Source: Macrosoma leucophasiata (lineage: Eukaryota > Arthropoda > Insecta > Lepidoptera > Hedylidae). From it: a DNA stretch of 64,000 nucleotides. This document shows positions 40,416 through 53,320 of the stretch, piece after piece. The notes under the pieces are model-generated. The model was not told where the DNA came from and searched no databases. It was given only the letters and a program-made list of their open reading frames with translations. Within the stretch, counting starts at the first letter, position 1. Each line of letters starts with the position of its first letter. Location of the stretch: positions 14,516,001 to 14,580,000 of the forward strand of contig JAWQUS010000032.1 in NCBI GenBank assembly GCA_036365455.1, given 5' to 3'. A program made the position numbers and the translations under genes.

Positions 40416-43400
40416 GATTCGACGACGCCGCTCCACGTTTATATACCCTGACTGACACACCCACTCCACCGAGCAGAGGTTCGTTCTAGTGGCGCCACAT
40501 TTGTTATATAGAGGGTAGTTTGTTTTACGGTGGTGCCACCACGCCCATATTTAGACGATTCTCGAAGATATTAGACAACCGAACGGGTAGTTTGATTCAA
40601 GCGGCGCCATGTCTCGTTACCACAACCGAAATCTGTCGGATGCAATCTGAAGCTGCCATTGGTTGGTTCTCCAGTGATGTCATTTGTATGATTGTTATAA
40701 TATTATGTATGTTGAACGATTAGCTTGCGACAATTTAAACTTGTGCATGCACGCAATTGTTGTGGATCTCAAACTTGTGCAAACTTACGTTTTTCCAAGC
40801 TAATTGTCGAATAGCGCAAGTTTCTTAGAATCGAACGCACTCCCGACCTCATGAGGCTTTGATTGTAATTAATTTGGACGCGAATTGTTTTTTTTTTTTA
40901 AAGCGGGTAGTTGTACAGTGGCGTCATTCATCTGTTTTAAACTTAATATGGATGTTACTCCACGCATGTATCCTTCTTTCTTGGAAACTTCTGTCATATC
41001 CGTAATTCATTACACCATAAACCATGGATTGAGGATTTAGATATGGTTTATACTGGCTTATTGAAACATGTTTGAGGCTATATAAAGGGGTAAAAGTAGC
41101 CAAATCTTAATAGATTTCTGGCAATTTTTACTCTTTACAAATTTGAAAATTTCGAGAGTTCTCTCATTACTAGAACGGGATGATGATGATGCTTAAAATT
41201 AAAAATAACTTGGAAAAAATATGTTGTGGATAAAACACATACTACATTCTGTGACATTGTTATGCATCCCAGTATATTACTAAGTGCATTGCACTAAAAT
41301 ATTCCCACTAAATGATGAATAAAATTTGAGAAGGTCCTTTAAAAATGTCACGATTATGAGATTGAGTTTGTATGAAATGTGACTATTTTTATCTAATGCA
41401 TAAAGAGATCACTATGTAAACATTTTTTGTCGGTTTCTTTTACAACAGTTTCTAACAAAAAAGTGTTACGTACCCTCATTGTTTTTAAAAAACAATGGTA
41501 TAAATACTTTTAGAACGTATTTTAAATTAATTACCTGGAAGTGTTTACTGGGAAGCAATTTGTAAGGCACTGAAAATAAGGTGTCATTCTTGAGTGCAAT
41601 AACCAGTAAACTTGTGCAAGTTACGGCGACCAAACTTGCCCAAATGTCGACGTCATGTTGCACACTGAAGTCGATTAAAAACAATATCGTATTAGAATAA
41701 TGATGTCGACTTTCAAATTAACGCAAGTCGTAGTATAATTTGTAACAGCGGTTTTTCAGCACCGTTTTTCGCACTCTAGAAATGTACCCTTAAAAATTGT
41801 AGTTGTGTACTGGTTGTTTCTAAAATGTGTATTAGATTCATATCAGCTTGCTCAAAATTTGTTTAGTTATATGTTTAAAGTTAAACACGAGTTCTGTTGA
41901 GTATTTTGATCATTTAGATTTGGCACTTGGGTAAAGATTATATAAACTACTCAATATTAATGATTTCTTTTTCAATTCACAACATGGCGGGTACATATAA
42001 AATTTAGCATTGAATGCATTTATCTGCGATGTTTTTTATGTAACAAAGGAAAGGAAAACATTATCTATTTGAATTGTGGCAAACAGATTAATCGAGCTAG
42101 AATGTCAATTGTTGAAATGATCGTGTATTAAATGACTACTGCAAACCTGTGTATTAACGTATTATCTCCTTTAAAAACATCTACTAATCATTGTGTAGTC
42201 GATGTTTAAAATGAACTGTTATGGATATTTTATATTTCTAGCAAATTTGGAAATTGAGTCTTGTAACACAAATTCAAATTTTATTTCAAAAACTCGAACT
42301 CGCTCGAATTGTGAGAACAATCGACTAAAATTGTACCAATGACTAATAAATTGTTGGTGACGACACAAATGTCTCTGTATATCGACGTCAGTCACCGGAA
42401 GGAACATTCGTGATGTCAATGGCAAACTGACTTACGATGCGATTTTGTAACTCGAGATCATCTTAGAGTGCATTTTTTTAAACAACTGAAGAAGTTTCTC
42501 GAATGTTTTCACCTAGATAATGCGAACGTTTCGTAACCTGGCATTCGCCTGGTTTCATCTGAAATGGCATGTCGTGTACCCTTCTACCTCGAATGGTATT
42601 TTACGGTCATTTTGATGATGTCGGCGAGTATTACACTTCGTACGTCCGTTTGCGATGATTTGTAACAGTATTCGAAGGGTAGCAGCTGCGTGTGACGTTG
42701 TTTGGTGTATTTATTTATAGAAAAAAAATTGTAGCGTATGTTTGGCACTCCTGGTATATGGTATTTTATTTGATGCGCCCGCGCAGCTCCCTTTTCGAAA
42801 CTGTCGATACCTTGCTGGGCGTAACATCCAGCCTTCGACGTAGCTGACATAGAATGAATGTAGAGAGAAAAAGGAAAAAAAAATGTATATGTTTTGTACG
42901 TCTATGGTTGTGTTTGTAAGCATTTTTTGTTACTTACTATGTCATTTTTTTTGTGTGAGAAGGATGAAGAATTACGTTGAAGAGAGAATAAAGATATATT
43001 GTCATTACCGTGTCTATGCAACTTTATTGAGACGAATAGGCATGCCCTTTTTCTGTTACGTGTCTTAGGAGTATCGATACTGTCGGTGTGTGACCTCAGT
43101 ATTTCTATGGTTTTGCCCCTACCCACCCCTCATCCGAAATAACCTGTGTTACTTGAGCGGTGAGATGTCAATTATTATTTCGAACGGGCAATATTTTTAG
43201 CTACCGTCCACTTTTTTAGTCTCTCGGCTCAAGCAAACCAAAGCAATATATAAGGTCCCTATTTTTGCCTTGACTTAACCTTTATGCGCTTGTTCCAAAC
43301 TCGACTGGGGTGGCGAGAGATTGCCGGATTGGATTGGAATCTTTTCTGATTTCATGGGGTTTTTTCTAAACATCTATATGGTATTGTGGGTGTTGATTAT

Positions 43401-44690
43401 AACAAATCTAAGACCGAATTTTCACAATCACTACTTTGTAAGATTTTTTCTCGGACTAGAGAGTAGGTTGCATTTGTAAGTGATTGATTATAAGTGCTCA
43501 TATACTGTCTTATGGCACAAAATCTTTCATCCTTTCAACACGCTGCAGACTTGTGCAAGTCAAAACTTTAAGTGTATCGTAATCTCTGACTACCATTACT
43601 GCGTGTTCTGATTGCGTATGCGGATTACAATCGTAATACAATAGTCGTTGCATCACATTTGAATCAGTTCGTTGTCTTGTTCTAACAAAAACTGTGCGCA
43701 TTGGTTAAAGCAAGACAGCGAATCGGTTCAATTCTGATTCAATGACTATGTTGTTACGAGAATTAGGCTCCAATGCGTAGGGATAAACGGACGCCTGTCC
43801 TTGCCGTACGATTGTAAGTGTACCCGCTCGTACATTGGACAGTTTCAACAAGTTTGGTATTACTTACACTTAAGACATACCCACATTAGCAATATACAGT
43901 TGGAACACTTTCTCTCCTTAGCTAAATTCACGAACTTTATAGTATGCCTCGTTAAAGGTAAATGATTTCTTTACCAAGGTGCTGATTGTGAAAAATTGGT
44001 TGATTGTGAAAAACTCTCCGCCCCGGCTTAGACCTAGTAAAAGTTGCAGGAACAAACGGAACGCGTTCCACTATATTGTGTTAGCGACATGTTCAGATGT
44101 CTATGGATTTAAAATTGGGATAGAGTTGATTAAAATGTCTTCAACATATTAGGAAATATCTTTATTCTCAAGCACGTTCTTTGTTATACGATGACCATTC
44201 TTTCGCCTGTGTTTGCCACTTGACTATGAAGCTCTAAAAAAGAAATGAAATAGCTCAATAAATTTGAACCCGTGCGTTATAGTCACGGCTTCAAGTATTA
44301 TTAGAAGTGTTGAAGGCATTTGACTCCTAATTTTAAAGTCCTATTAGATTTTCACTTTAGACGTGCGATTGCGTGATGCGAATCGATTAAAAGCCTGTTA
44401 CGATAGATGAAGTTTGGTAACATTGCATTGGTGTTGTGGTGTTCGCATCAGAAATCGAAGTTTTTCTCTTCTATTCAAGTCGATTTCTATACGAATAAAT
44501 CGATTGTTTCGCATTCGCCATCGTGTGTGCGCAGGGCAAAGCGTTTGCGCGCTGAGTTAAATTTCGCGGTTGTAGTGAAATTTCAGTTTCAGGATCTGTT
44601 CGGATAAAACACGTTACGTATTACAACAAGGAAAGTTTTTCCTGTAAGCTTTAAATTATTGATTAAAGAAAATTGAAAGTTGACCTCTTG
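40416..44690 (+). other. 4E-T: Probable long 3' UTR of 4E-T and downstream flank
   Basis: More than 4 kb with no recognisable mobile element, in strong contrast to the introns. Candidate poly-A signals are AATAAA at about 41320, 42987 and 44257, and ATTAAA at about 44661 followed by T/G-rich sequence. Short open frames here carry no recognisable domain. Which signal is used cannot be told from sequence. Confidence 0.5.
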
Positions 44691-44695
44691 TTTTA

Positions 44696-44980
44696 TTTAA
44701 TGTAAGAACCTGAACTACACTACAAGATGCAGACAAAATGTTATTGCAGTTTACATTGAATATGGTAAATGGGTATTGTAGCCATCTCTACATGAAGGGT
44801 TCAATATGTGTAACCACTCCTGAGACCTAAGCGACACTTCGACAAGCGAAATTCCGGGCCACACATCACCACTACCACCTGTCCGGACTACCGCTGATCG
44901 CTACCATTTAGGGGCAAGTACATTGGTAATGTGGTGGTCTACGCCTGCGAGCTCCGTCACTGTGGCTCTACTACAAACCT
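44696..44980 (-). repeat. Family A SINE-like repeat, diverged
   Basis: ATTTAATGTAAGAACCTG tail side; GGTAATGTGGTGG, then GAGCTCCGTCACTGTGGCTCTAC head side. Confidence 0.78.
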
Positions 44981-45165
44981 GCTACGATTATTTCATTTTA
45001 AAAACTTATAGCTTGACCAGAAGCGCTGTACCGCGCGCTCTAGGTATACGCGGCGAGTCTGGGGGACGGGTCGAAACATGAAACCATAGGCGATGACGGC
45101 AACGGCAGACTGACAGAACGCTACCGCCAATGCTACCCTCCGTCTCGCTGAGCGCATACCTAAGG

Positions 45166-45296
45166 CAGAGAATATGTAATAATACTACGTATTATTACTA
45201 CGTAGTAACCCTACGTGTAGTCACTGATTGATGTCCGTGTAATAGGTAACCAAAATAAGCGTTTGTATGGAATTTTGGCGGAGTGTCCGCGATGTG
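45166..45296 (+). mobile_element. Family E element with internal deletion
   Basis: CAGAGAATATGTAATAATACTACG to GGAGTGTCCGCGATGTG, 131 bp. Target duplication CCTAAGG (45159-45165) and CCTAAGA (45297-45303). Confidence 0.87.
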
Positions 45297-45802
45297 CCTA
45301 AGACGCGGTACAACCACAGTAGTGTTGAGTAGGACACGCTTTCAGAATGAGTTGATTGAGGCGGCGAAGTGATTTGAAGCGTCGCGGTGCATTTGAAGTA
45401 ATATGACAATTTGTCGCGAGACAGAATGTGTAATGGCCAAGAAGCTTGAAGGTAAAAATGGAGACCACAAAATGGAGACCACACTAGTCATACCTATTTG
45501 AAGCAAACCTAAGTATCGCTATCTCTCTCTCCGGGTCGGGCCGTCTCTTTCTAAGTGGGGTGACCATAAAGTTACAATTTTCCTGGGGTATGACTGTTTT
45601 TTTTAAATAAAATGTTTTTTTTTTTCTTTTCGTTTGGCAAAGAGACAGTAATAGACACTAACGCCATTAATCAAATAATATTATAATTACAACTGCTCTT
45701 TTCATAAATCTCTAACATAGTGAATGAATATATTTATGGAGGATGACGATGATGAGATGGTTCCATATGGAAGTTGATGCTGAGTCCACCTTCAGAGACC
45801 TT

Positions 45803-45830
45803 CCTCCGAGACCTTATAAAGTCTCGGAGG
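45803..45830. repeat. 10-bp perfect hairpin
   Basis: CCTCCGAGAC and GTCTCGGAGG around CTTATAAA. Confidence 0.8.
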
Positions 45831-45948
45831 AGCACGAAAAAACACTTTACATTGCATTAAATCATTTTCCTACACCCGAGCACGCTATCAATTGCTTTAC
45901 GATAAAAATCCCACAATTATGACACATAAAACACAACTACACATACAT

Positions 45949-46082
45949 ATTTTTTTATGTAACGAAGGTGACACTGGTGAGGTGACAGACACGCAGCCTA
46001 TAGACACCTACACAAAAACCAGAGGTAAATGTGCAGATGCGTTGCCACCCTTGAGGCTTAAGATGATCCGCCTCTGTGATAG
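45949..46082 (-). repeat. Family A SINE-like repeat, partial
   Basis: TTTTTTTATGTAACGAAGGTG, then AGCCTATAGACACCTACAC, then GCAGATGCGTTGCC. Confidence 0.75.
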
Positions 46083-46448
46083 TTAAGGATTTCGAAGATC
46101 TCAGTTGATACGAACATCACCATTATAACAGTCCGTTAAAACCTTTTTTCCGGTAAAATGGCATAAATAGGGCCAGGTTCCTTACCAACTAATAACTTAC
46201 CAACATCCGTACGTATATTTAGGAACGGTTGATTGTGAGAGTTAATGTATGGATGAAATGTCAAATCTGTCGAATTATAACGGATAGTAAGCTACGTAAG
46301 CCTACCTACGTTAGTAATTTATTGAAACCGAGCATAGGAAAAGACTGAAAATCTTGTCAATAATGAAGCATTTATCTATTAATCCCAAACTTAAGACAAT
46401 TTTTTTTTTCTTAATTTTTGTTTTGCAATAATGCAAAAGTTATAATAA

Positions 46449-48207
46449 CATCGATTAATTTGCATATCGATTATTTCACATAGCGATTCATTGGTATATC
46501 GATTATTTCACATATCGATTCATTAGCAAATCGATAAAAAGCATATCGATTAAATGGCATATCGACTAAATGGCATATCGATTCATTATCATATCGATTA
46601 TTTCATATATCAATTCATTAGCATATCGATTATTTAGTATATCAATTAAATAGCATGTCGATTGTTTAGCATATCGATTATTTCACATATCGATCATTAG
46701 CATATAGATTATCGATATCGATTATTTAACATATCGATTATATAGCATATCGATTAAATGGCATAACGATTATCAATTTCGATTAAAAAGCATATCGATT
46801 ACTTCAAATATCGCTTAAAAAGTATATCGATTAAATAGTATACCGATTAAATGGCATATCGATTAAATAGCATACCCATTAAATGGCATTTCGATCAAAT
46901 AGCATAACGATTAAATAGCATTTTGATTATCGATATCGATTATTTCGCATCTCGATTATCGATTTCAATTTTTGATATCAATTATGGATATCAATTATTT
47001 CCCATATCGATTAAATGCCCTATCGATTAAATGACATACCGTTTTAATAGCATATCGATTAAATAGCATATCGATTATCGATATCGATTATTTCGCATAT
47101 CGATTATTTCGCATATCGATTATTCAACATATCGATTTTTTCACATATCGATTAAGTGGCATATCGATTAAATGGCATATCGATTAATTAGCATCTCGAT
47201 TATCGATTTCAATTTTTGATATCGATTATGGATATCAATTATTTCCCATATCGATTACATAGCATACCGATTAAATGCCCTATCGATTAAATGACATACC
47301 GTTTTAATAGCATATCGATTAAATAGCATATCGATTATCGATATCGATAATTTCGCATATCGATTATTTCGCAAATCGATTATTCAACATATCGATTAAA
47401 TGGCATATCGATTAAATGGCATATCGATTGATTAGCATCTCAATTATCGATTTAAATTTTTGATATCGATTATGGATATCAATTATTTCCCATATCGATT
47501 AAATGCCCTATCGATTAAATGGCTTATAGATTAAATAGCATACCGATTAAATAGCCTATCGATTAGATGACATACCGTTTTAATAGCACATCGATTAAAT
47601 AGCATATCGATTATCGATATCGATTATTTCGCATATCGATTATTTCGCAAATCGATTATTCGACATATCGATTAAATGGCATATCGATTAAATGGCATAT
47701 CGATTAAATGGCATATCGATTAATTAGCATCTCGATTATCGATTTAAATTTTTGATATCGATTATGGATATCAATTATTTCCCATATCGATTAAATGCCC
47801 TATCGATTAAATGGCTTATAGATTAAATAGCATACCGATTAAATAGCCTATCGATTAGATGACATACCGTTTTAATAGCATATCGATTAAATAGCATATC
47901 GATTATCGATATCGGTTATTTCGCATATCGATTATTTCGCATATCGATTATTCAACATATCGATTTTTTCACATATCGATTAAGTGGCATATCGATTAAA
48001 TGGCATATCGATTAATTAGCATCTCGATTATCGATTTCAATTTTTGATATCGATTATGGATATCAATTTTTTCCCATATCGAATAAATAGCATATCTATT
48101 AAATGCCCTATCGATTAAATGGCTTATCGATTAAATAGCATACCGATTAAATAGCCTATCGATTAAATGACATACCGTTTAAATAGCATATCGATTAAAT
48201 AGCATAT
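46449..48207. repeat. ATCGAT satellite, type 1 block
   Basis: A continuous array of 14-16-bp units of the form GCATATCGATTAAATG or CGCATATCGATTATTT. They are organised in higher-order units: the marker TTTTTGATATCGATTATGG recurs at about 47217, 47461, 47753 and 48045, spacings 244, 292 and 292 bp. Open frames inside are a by-product of the repeat. Confidence 0.97.
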
Positions 48208-48932
48208 GGTGTGGAGGTGATAGGTGTAGATAGATGGTGAGTGATGAAGAAGTGAATAAGAAGAAATTAGTCCGTAGAAAGAAGAAACGTATAATCACAA
48301 GAGTCACACACAAGATACAGTTTACACAACACACTAGAAGAGTTATATACCATAGAAATAGAAGGAGTATAGATAGTTCACAGCGATAGCACAAGCAACA
48401 AATAACAGTATAACAGATACGCGTTCGCGAGGTAAGCGTGTATGAGCTACGGGTGATCGAGCGACACGGGCTTCGCGTCAGACATGCGTGGACGACTGGT
48501 GCAACGTGCAATATCGACTGCGCGCGCGCTGCACCATGTAAACCGGTCCGGAGTGCGCGCTACCATTGCACCGACGGAATGCACGGCAAAATAGTTACCG
48601 TACGATATACATGAACGATATTTTTGTATAGGTAACATTAATAATTAATAATTGTAAATATTAAATAAAATAAATATGTTGTTTTATATTATATATTATA
48701 ATTATATTTTATGTTTATATTATTATTAATATAAATAATAATATAATGTTATGAATTATGTATATGTGTAATATATATATATATATATTTATGGTATATG
48801 TATGGTAGGTACTTCTAACATTTGTTAATAGTATATATAATAACTGTGTAATAGATTTAAATAAATATTATGATAATAAGTGTTTAACATACATATACCT
48901 AACTATACAGAATATAGTGAATCGGCTACATC
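48208..48932. mobile_element. Unclassified 725-bp insert in the satellite
   Basis: Non-satellite sequence starting GGTGTGGAGGTGATAGGTG and ending ATCGGCTACATC, with a GC-rich patch (48420-48560) and a very AT-rich end. CATAT is found on both sides, but it is also part of the satellite unit, so a 5-bp target duplication is only suggestive. The minus-strand frame at 48179-48511 has no recognisable domain. Confidence 0.5.
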
Positions 48933-50065
48933 CATATCGATTATCAATATCGATTATTTCGCATATCGTTTATTCTACATATCGATTATTTCACATATCG
49001 ATTTAATGGCATATCGATTAAATGGCATATCGATTAAATGGCATATCGATTAAATAGCATACCGATTAAATGGTATATCGATCAAATAGCATAATGATTA
49101 AATAGCATTTTGATTATCGATATCGATTATTTCGCATCTCGATTATCGATTTTAATTTTTGATATCGATTACGGATATCAATTTTTTCCCATATCGATTA
49201 AATGCCCTATCGATTAAATGGCTTATAGATTAAATAGCATACCGATTAAATAGCCTATCAATTAGATGACATATTATTCAACATATCGATTATTTCACAT
49301 ATCGATTTAAAGGTATATCGATTAAATGGCATATCTATTAATTAGCATCTCGATTATCGATTTCAATTTTTGATATCGATTATGGATATCAATTTTTTCC
49401 CATATCGATTAAAATCTATTAAATGCCCTATCGATTAAATGGCTTATCGATTAAATAGCATACCGATTAAATAGCCTATCGATTAAATGATATACCGTTT
49501 AAATAGCATATCGATTAAATAGCATATCGATTATCGATATCGATTATTTCGCATATCGATTATTTCGCATATCGATTATTCAACATATCGATTATTTCAC
49601 ATATCGATTAAATGGCATATCGATTAAATGGCATATCGATTAAATGGCATATCGATTGAATAGCATACCGATTAAATGGCATATCGACCAAATAGCATAA
49701 CGATTAAATAGCATTTTGATTATCGATATCGATTATTTCACATCTCGATTATCGATTACAATTTTTGATATCGATTATGGATATCAATTTTTTCCCATAT
49801 CGATTAAATAGCATATCTATTAAATGCCCTATCGATTAAATGGCTTATCGATTAAATAGCATACCGATTAAATAGCCTATCGATTAAATGGCTTATCGAT
49901 TAAATAGCATACCGATTAAATAGCCCATCGATTAAATGACATACCGTTTTAATAGCAAATCGATTAAATAGATTATCGAATATCGATATCGATTATTTCG
50001 CAAATCGATTATTCAACATATCGATTAAATGGCATATCGATTAATAAGCATCTCGATTATCGATT
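48933..50065. repeat. ATCGAT satellite, type 1 block (continued)
   Basis: Same units and marker sequence as the first block. It passes into the type 2 array through CGATTATCGATTAAAATTTTTTATTTT at about 50055-50080. Confidence 0.97.
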
Positions 50066-51630
50066 AAAATTTTTTATTTTAAAATCGATTAAAACATCGA
50101 TTTTAAAATCGATTAAAATATCGATTGAAATATCAATTAAAAATCGGATTATCATCGGATTATAAAACTTATGGATTTCAATATCGATTATGTTAAAAAT
50201 CGATTAAAATATCGTGTTTTATATCAATTATGTTAAAAATCGATTTTAATGTCGATTATGTTAAAAATCGATTAAAATATCGATTTTAATGTCGATTATG
50301 TTAAAAATCGATTTTAATATCGATTATGTGAAAAATCGATTAAAATATCGATTTTTATATCGATTATGTTAAAAATCGATTTTAGCATCGATTATGTTAA
50401 GAATCGATTTTAATATCGATTATGTTCAATATCGATTTTAATATCGATTATGTAAAAAATCGATTAATGTATCGATTTTAATATCGATTATGTTAAAAAT
50501 AGATTTTAATATCGATTATGTTAAAAATCGATTTTAATATCGATTATGTTAAAAATCGATTTTAATATCGATTACGTTAAAAATCGATTAAAATATAGAT
50601 TTTAATATCGATTATGTTAAAAATCGATTTTAATTTCGATTACGTTAAAAATCGATTAAAATATCGATTGAAATATCAATTAAAAATCGGATTATTATCG
50701 GTTTATAAAACTTATGGATTTCAATATCGATTTTAATATCATTTACCATATCAATATTTTCAAATATCGATTTTGTTAAGAATCGATTTTAATATAGATT
50801 ATCATATCGATAATTTCAAATATCGATTATGTTAATATCGATTTATATATCGATTGAATTAAAAATCGATTAAAATATCGATTTTTAAATCGAATATTTG
50901 AAATTATTGATATGGTAAATATATATAATAGTAAGAATCGATTTTTAACATAATCGAAATTAAAATCGATTTTTAACATAATCGATATTAAAATCGATAT
51001 TTAAATCGATTTTTAACATAATCGATATTAAAATCGATATTGAACATAATCGATATTAAAATCGATTCTTAACATAATCGACATTAAAATCGATATTTTA
51101 ATCGATTTTTAACATAATTGATATTTCAATCGATATTTTAATCGATATTAAAATCGATATATTAATCGATCTTTTACATAAACGATATTAAAATCGATAT
51201 TTTAATCGATTTTGAACATAATCGATATTAAAATAGATTCTTAACATAATCGATGCTAAAATCGATTTTTAACATAATCGATATAAAAATCGATATTTTA
51301 ATCGATTTTTCACATAATCGATATTAAAATCGATTTTTAACATAATCGACATTAAAATCGATATTTTAATCGATTTTTAACATAATCGACATTAAAATCG
51401 ATTTTTAACATAATCGATATAAAACACGATATTTTACTTAATTTTTAACATAATCGATATTGAAATCCATAAGTTTTATAATCCGATGATAATCCGATTT
51501 TTAATTGATATTTCAATCGATATTTTAATCGATTTTAAAATCAAAAATTTTAATCGATAATCGAGATGCTTATTAATCGATATGCCATTTAATCGATATG
51601 TTGAATAATCGATTTGCGAAATAATCGAAT
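49990..51630. repeat. About 1.6-kb palindrome in the satellite
   Basis: The left arm starts with the type 1 / type 2 border (TCGATTATTTCGCAAATCG at about 49990). The same border reappears reversed at 51598-51628. The pair AAAAATCGGATTATCATCGG (50138 on) and CCGATGATAATCCGATTTTT (ending 51492) fixes the centre near 50815. Confidence 0.9.
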
Positions 51631-51927
51631 AAAAATCGGATTATTATCGGATTATAAAACTTATGGATTTCAATATCGATTTTAATATCATTTACCATAT
51701 CAATAATTTCAAATATCGATTTTGTTAAGAATCGATTTTAATATCGATTATCATATCGATAATTTCAAATATCGATTATGTTAATATCGATTTATATATC
51801 GATTGAATTAAAAATCGATTAAAATATCGATTTTTAAATCGATATTTGAAATTATTGATATGGTAAATGATATTAAAATCGATATTGAAATCCATAAGTT
51901 TTATAATCCGGTAATAATCCGATTTTT
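51631..51927. repeat. About 300-bp palindrome in type 2 satellite
   Basis: AAAAATCGGATTATTATCGG at the left and CCGGTAATAATCCGATTTTT at the right, centre near 51780. Confidence 0.85.
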
Positions 51928-52499
51928 AATTGATATTTCAATCGATATTTTAATCGATTTTTAACATAATCGATATTAAAATCGATTTTTAACATAGTCG
52001 ATATTAAAATCGATTTTTAATACAATCGATATTAAAATCGATATTTTAATCGATTTTTAACATAATCGATATTAAAATCGATTTTTAACATAATCGATAT
52101 TAAAATCGATTTTTAACATAATCGATATAAAAATCGATATTTTAATCGAATTTTAATCGATTTTTAACATAATCGATATTAAAATCGATATTTCAATCGA
52201 TTTTTAAATTGATATTTTAATCGATTTTTAATTCAATCGATATATAAATCGATATTAACATAATCGATATGATAATCGACATTAAAATCGATATTTTAAT
52301 CGATATTAATTGATTTTTAACATAATTGATTTTAAAATCGATTTTTAACATAATCGATATTCTAATCGATATTTCAATCGATTTTTAAATCGATATTTTA
52401 ATCGATTTTTAATTCAATCGATATATAAATCGATAATAACATAATCGATATTTGAAATTATCGATATGATAATCGATATTAAAATCGATTCTTAATAAA

Positions 52500-52760
52500 A
52501 TCGATATTTGAAATTATTGATATGGTAAATGATATTAAAATCGATATTGAAATCCATAAGTTTTGTAATCCGATAATAATCCGATTTTTAATTGATATTT
52601 CAATCGATATGTTAATCGATTTTAATTTCGATTATATTAAAAATCGATTAAAATATCGATTGAAATATCAATTAAAAATCGGATTATTATCGGATTATAA
52701 AACTTATGGATTTCAATATCGATTTAAATATCATTTACCATATCAATAATTTCAAATATC
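52500..52760. repeat. About 260-bp palindrome in type 2 satellite
   Basis: TCGATATTTGAAATTATTG at the left and CAATAATTTCAAATATCGA at the right, centre near 52630. Confidence 0.88.
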
Positions 52761-52779
52761 GATTTTGTTAAGAATCGAT

Positions 52780-53320
52780 TTTAATATCGATTATCATATC
52801 GATAATTTCAAATATCGATTATGTTAATATCGATTTATATATCGATTGAATTAAAAATCGATTAAAATATCGATTTAAAAATCGATTGAAATATCGATTT
52901 AAAAATCGATTGAAATATCGATTAGAATATCGATTATGTTAAAAATCGATTTTAAAATCAATTATGTTAAAAATCAATTAATATCGATTAAAATATCGAT
53001 TTTAATGTCGATTATCATATCGATAATTTCAAATATCGATTATGTTAATATCGATTTATATATCGATTGAATTAAAAATCGATTAAAATATCGATTTAAA
53101 AATCGATTGAAATATCGATTTAAAAATCGATTGAAATATCGATTAGAATATCGATTATGTTAAAAATCGATTTTAAAATCAATTATGTTAAAAATCAATT
53201 AATATCGATTAAAATATCGATTTTAATGTCGATTATCATATCGATAATTTCAAATATCGATTATGTTAATATCGATTTATATATCGATTGAATTAAAAAT
53301 CGATTAAAATATCAATTTAA
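52780..53320. repeat. 221-bp tandem unit in type 2 satellite
   Basis: The marker GTTAATATCGATTTATATATCG occurs at 52823, 53044 and 53265, an exact 221-bp period with almost no divergence, implying very recent amplification. Confidence 0.92.

Noticed and set aside
48179..48638. Membrane-protein-like minus-strand frames in the satellite insert
   Set aside because: The hydrophobic stretches come from AT/CT-rich DNA; no domain, no start context, and part of the frame lies in satellite units.
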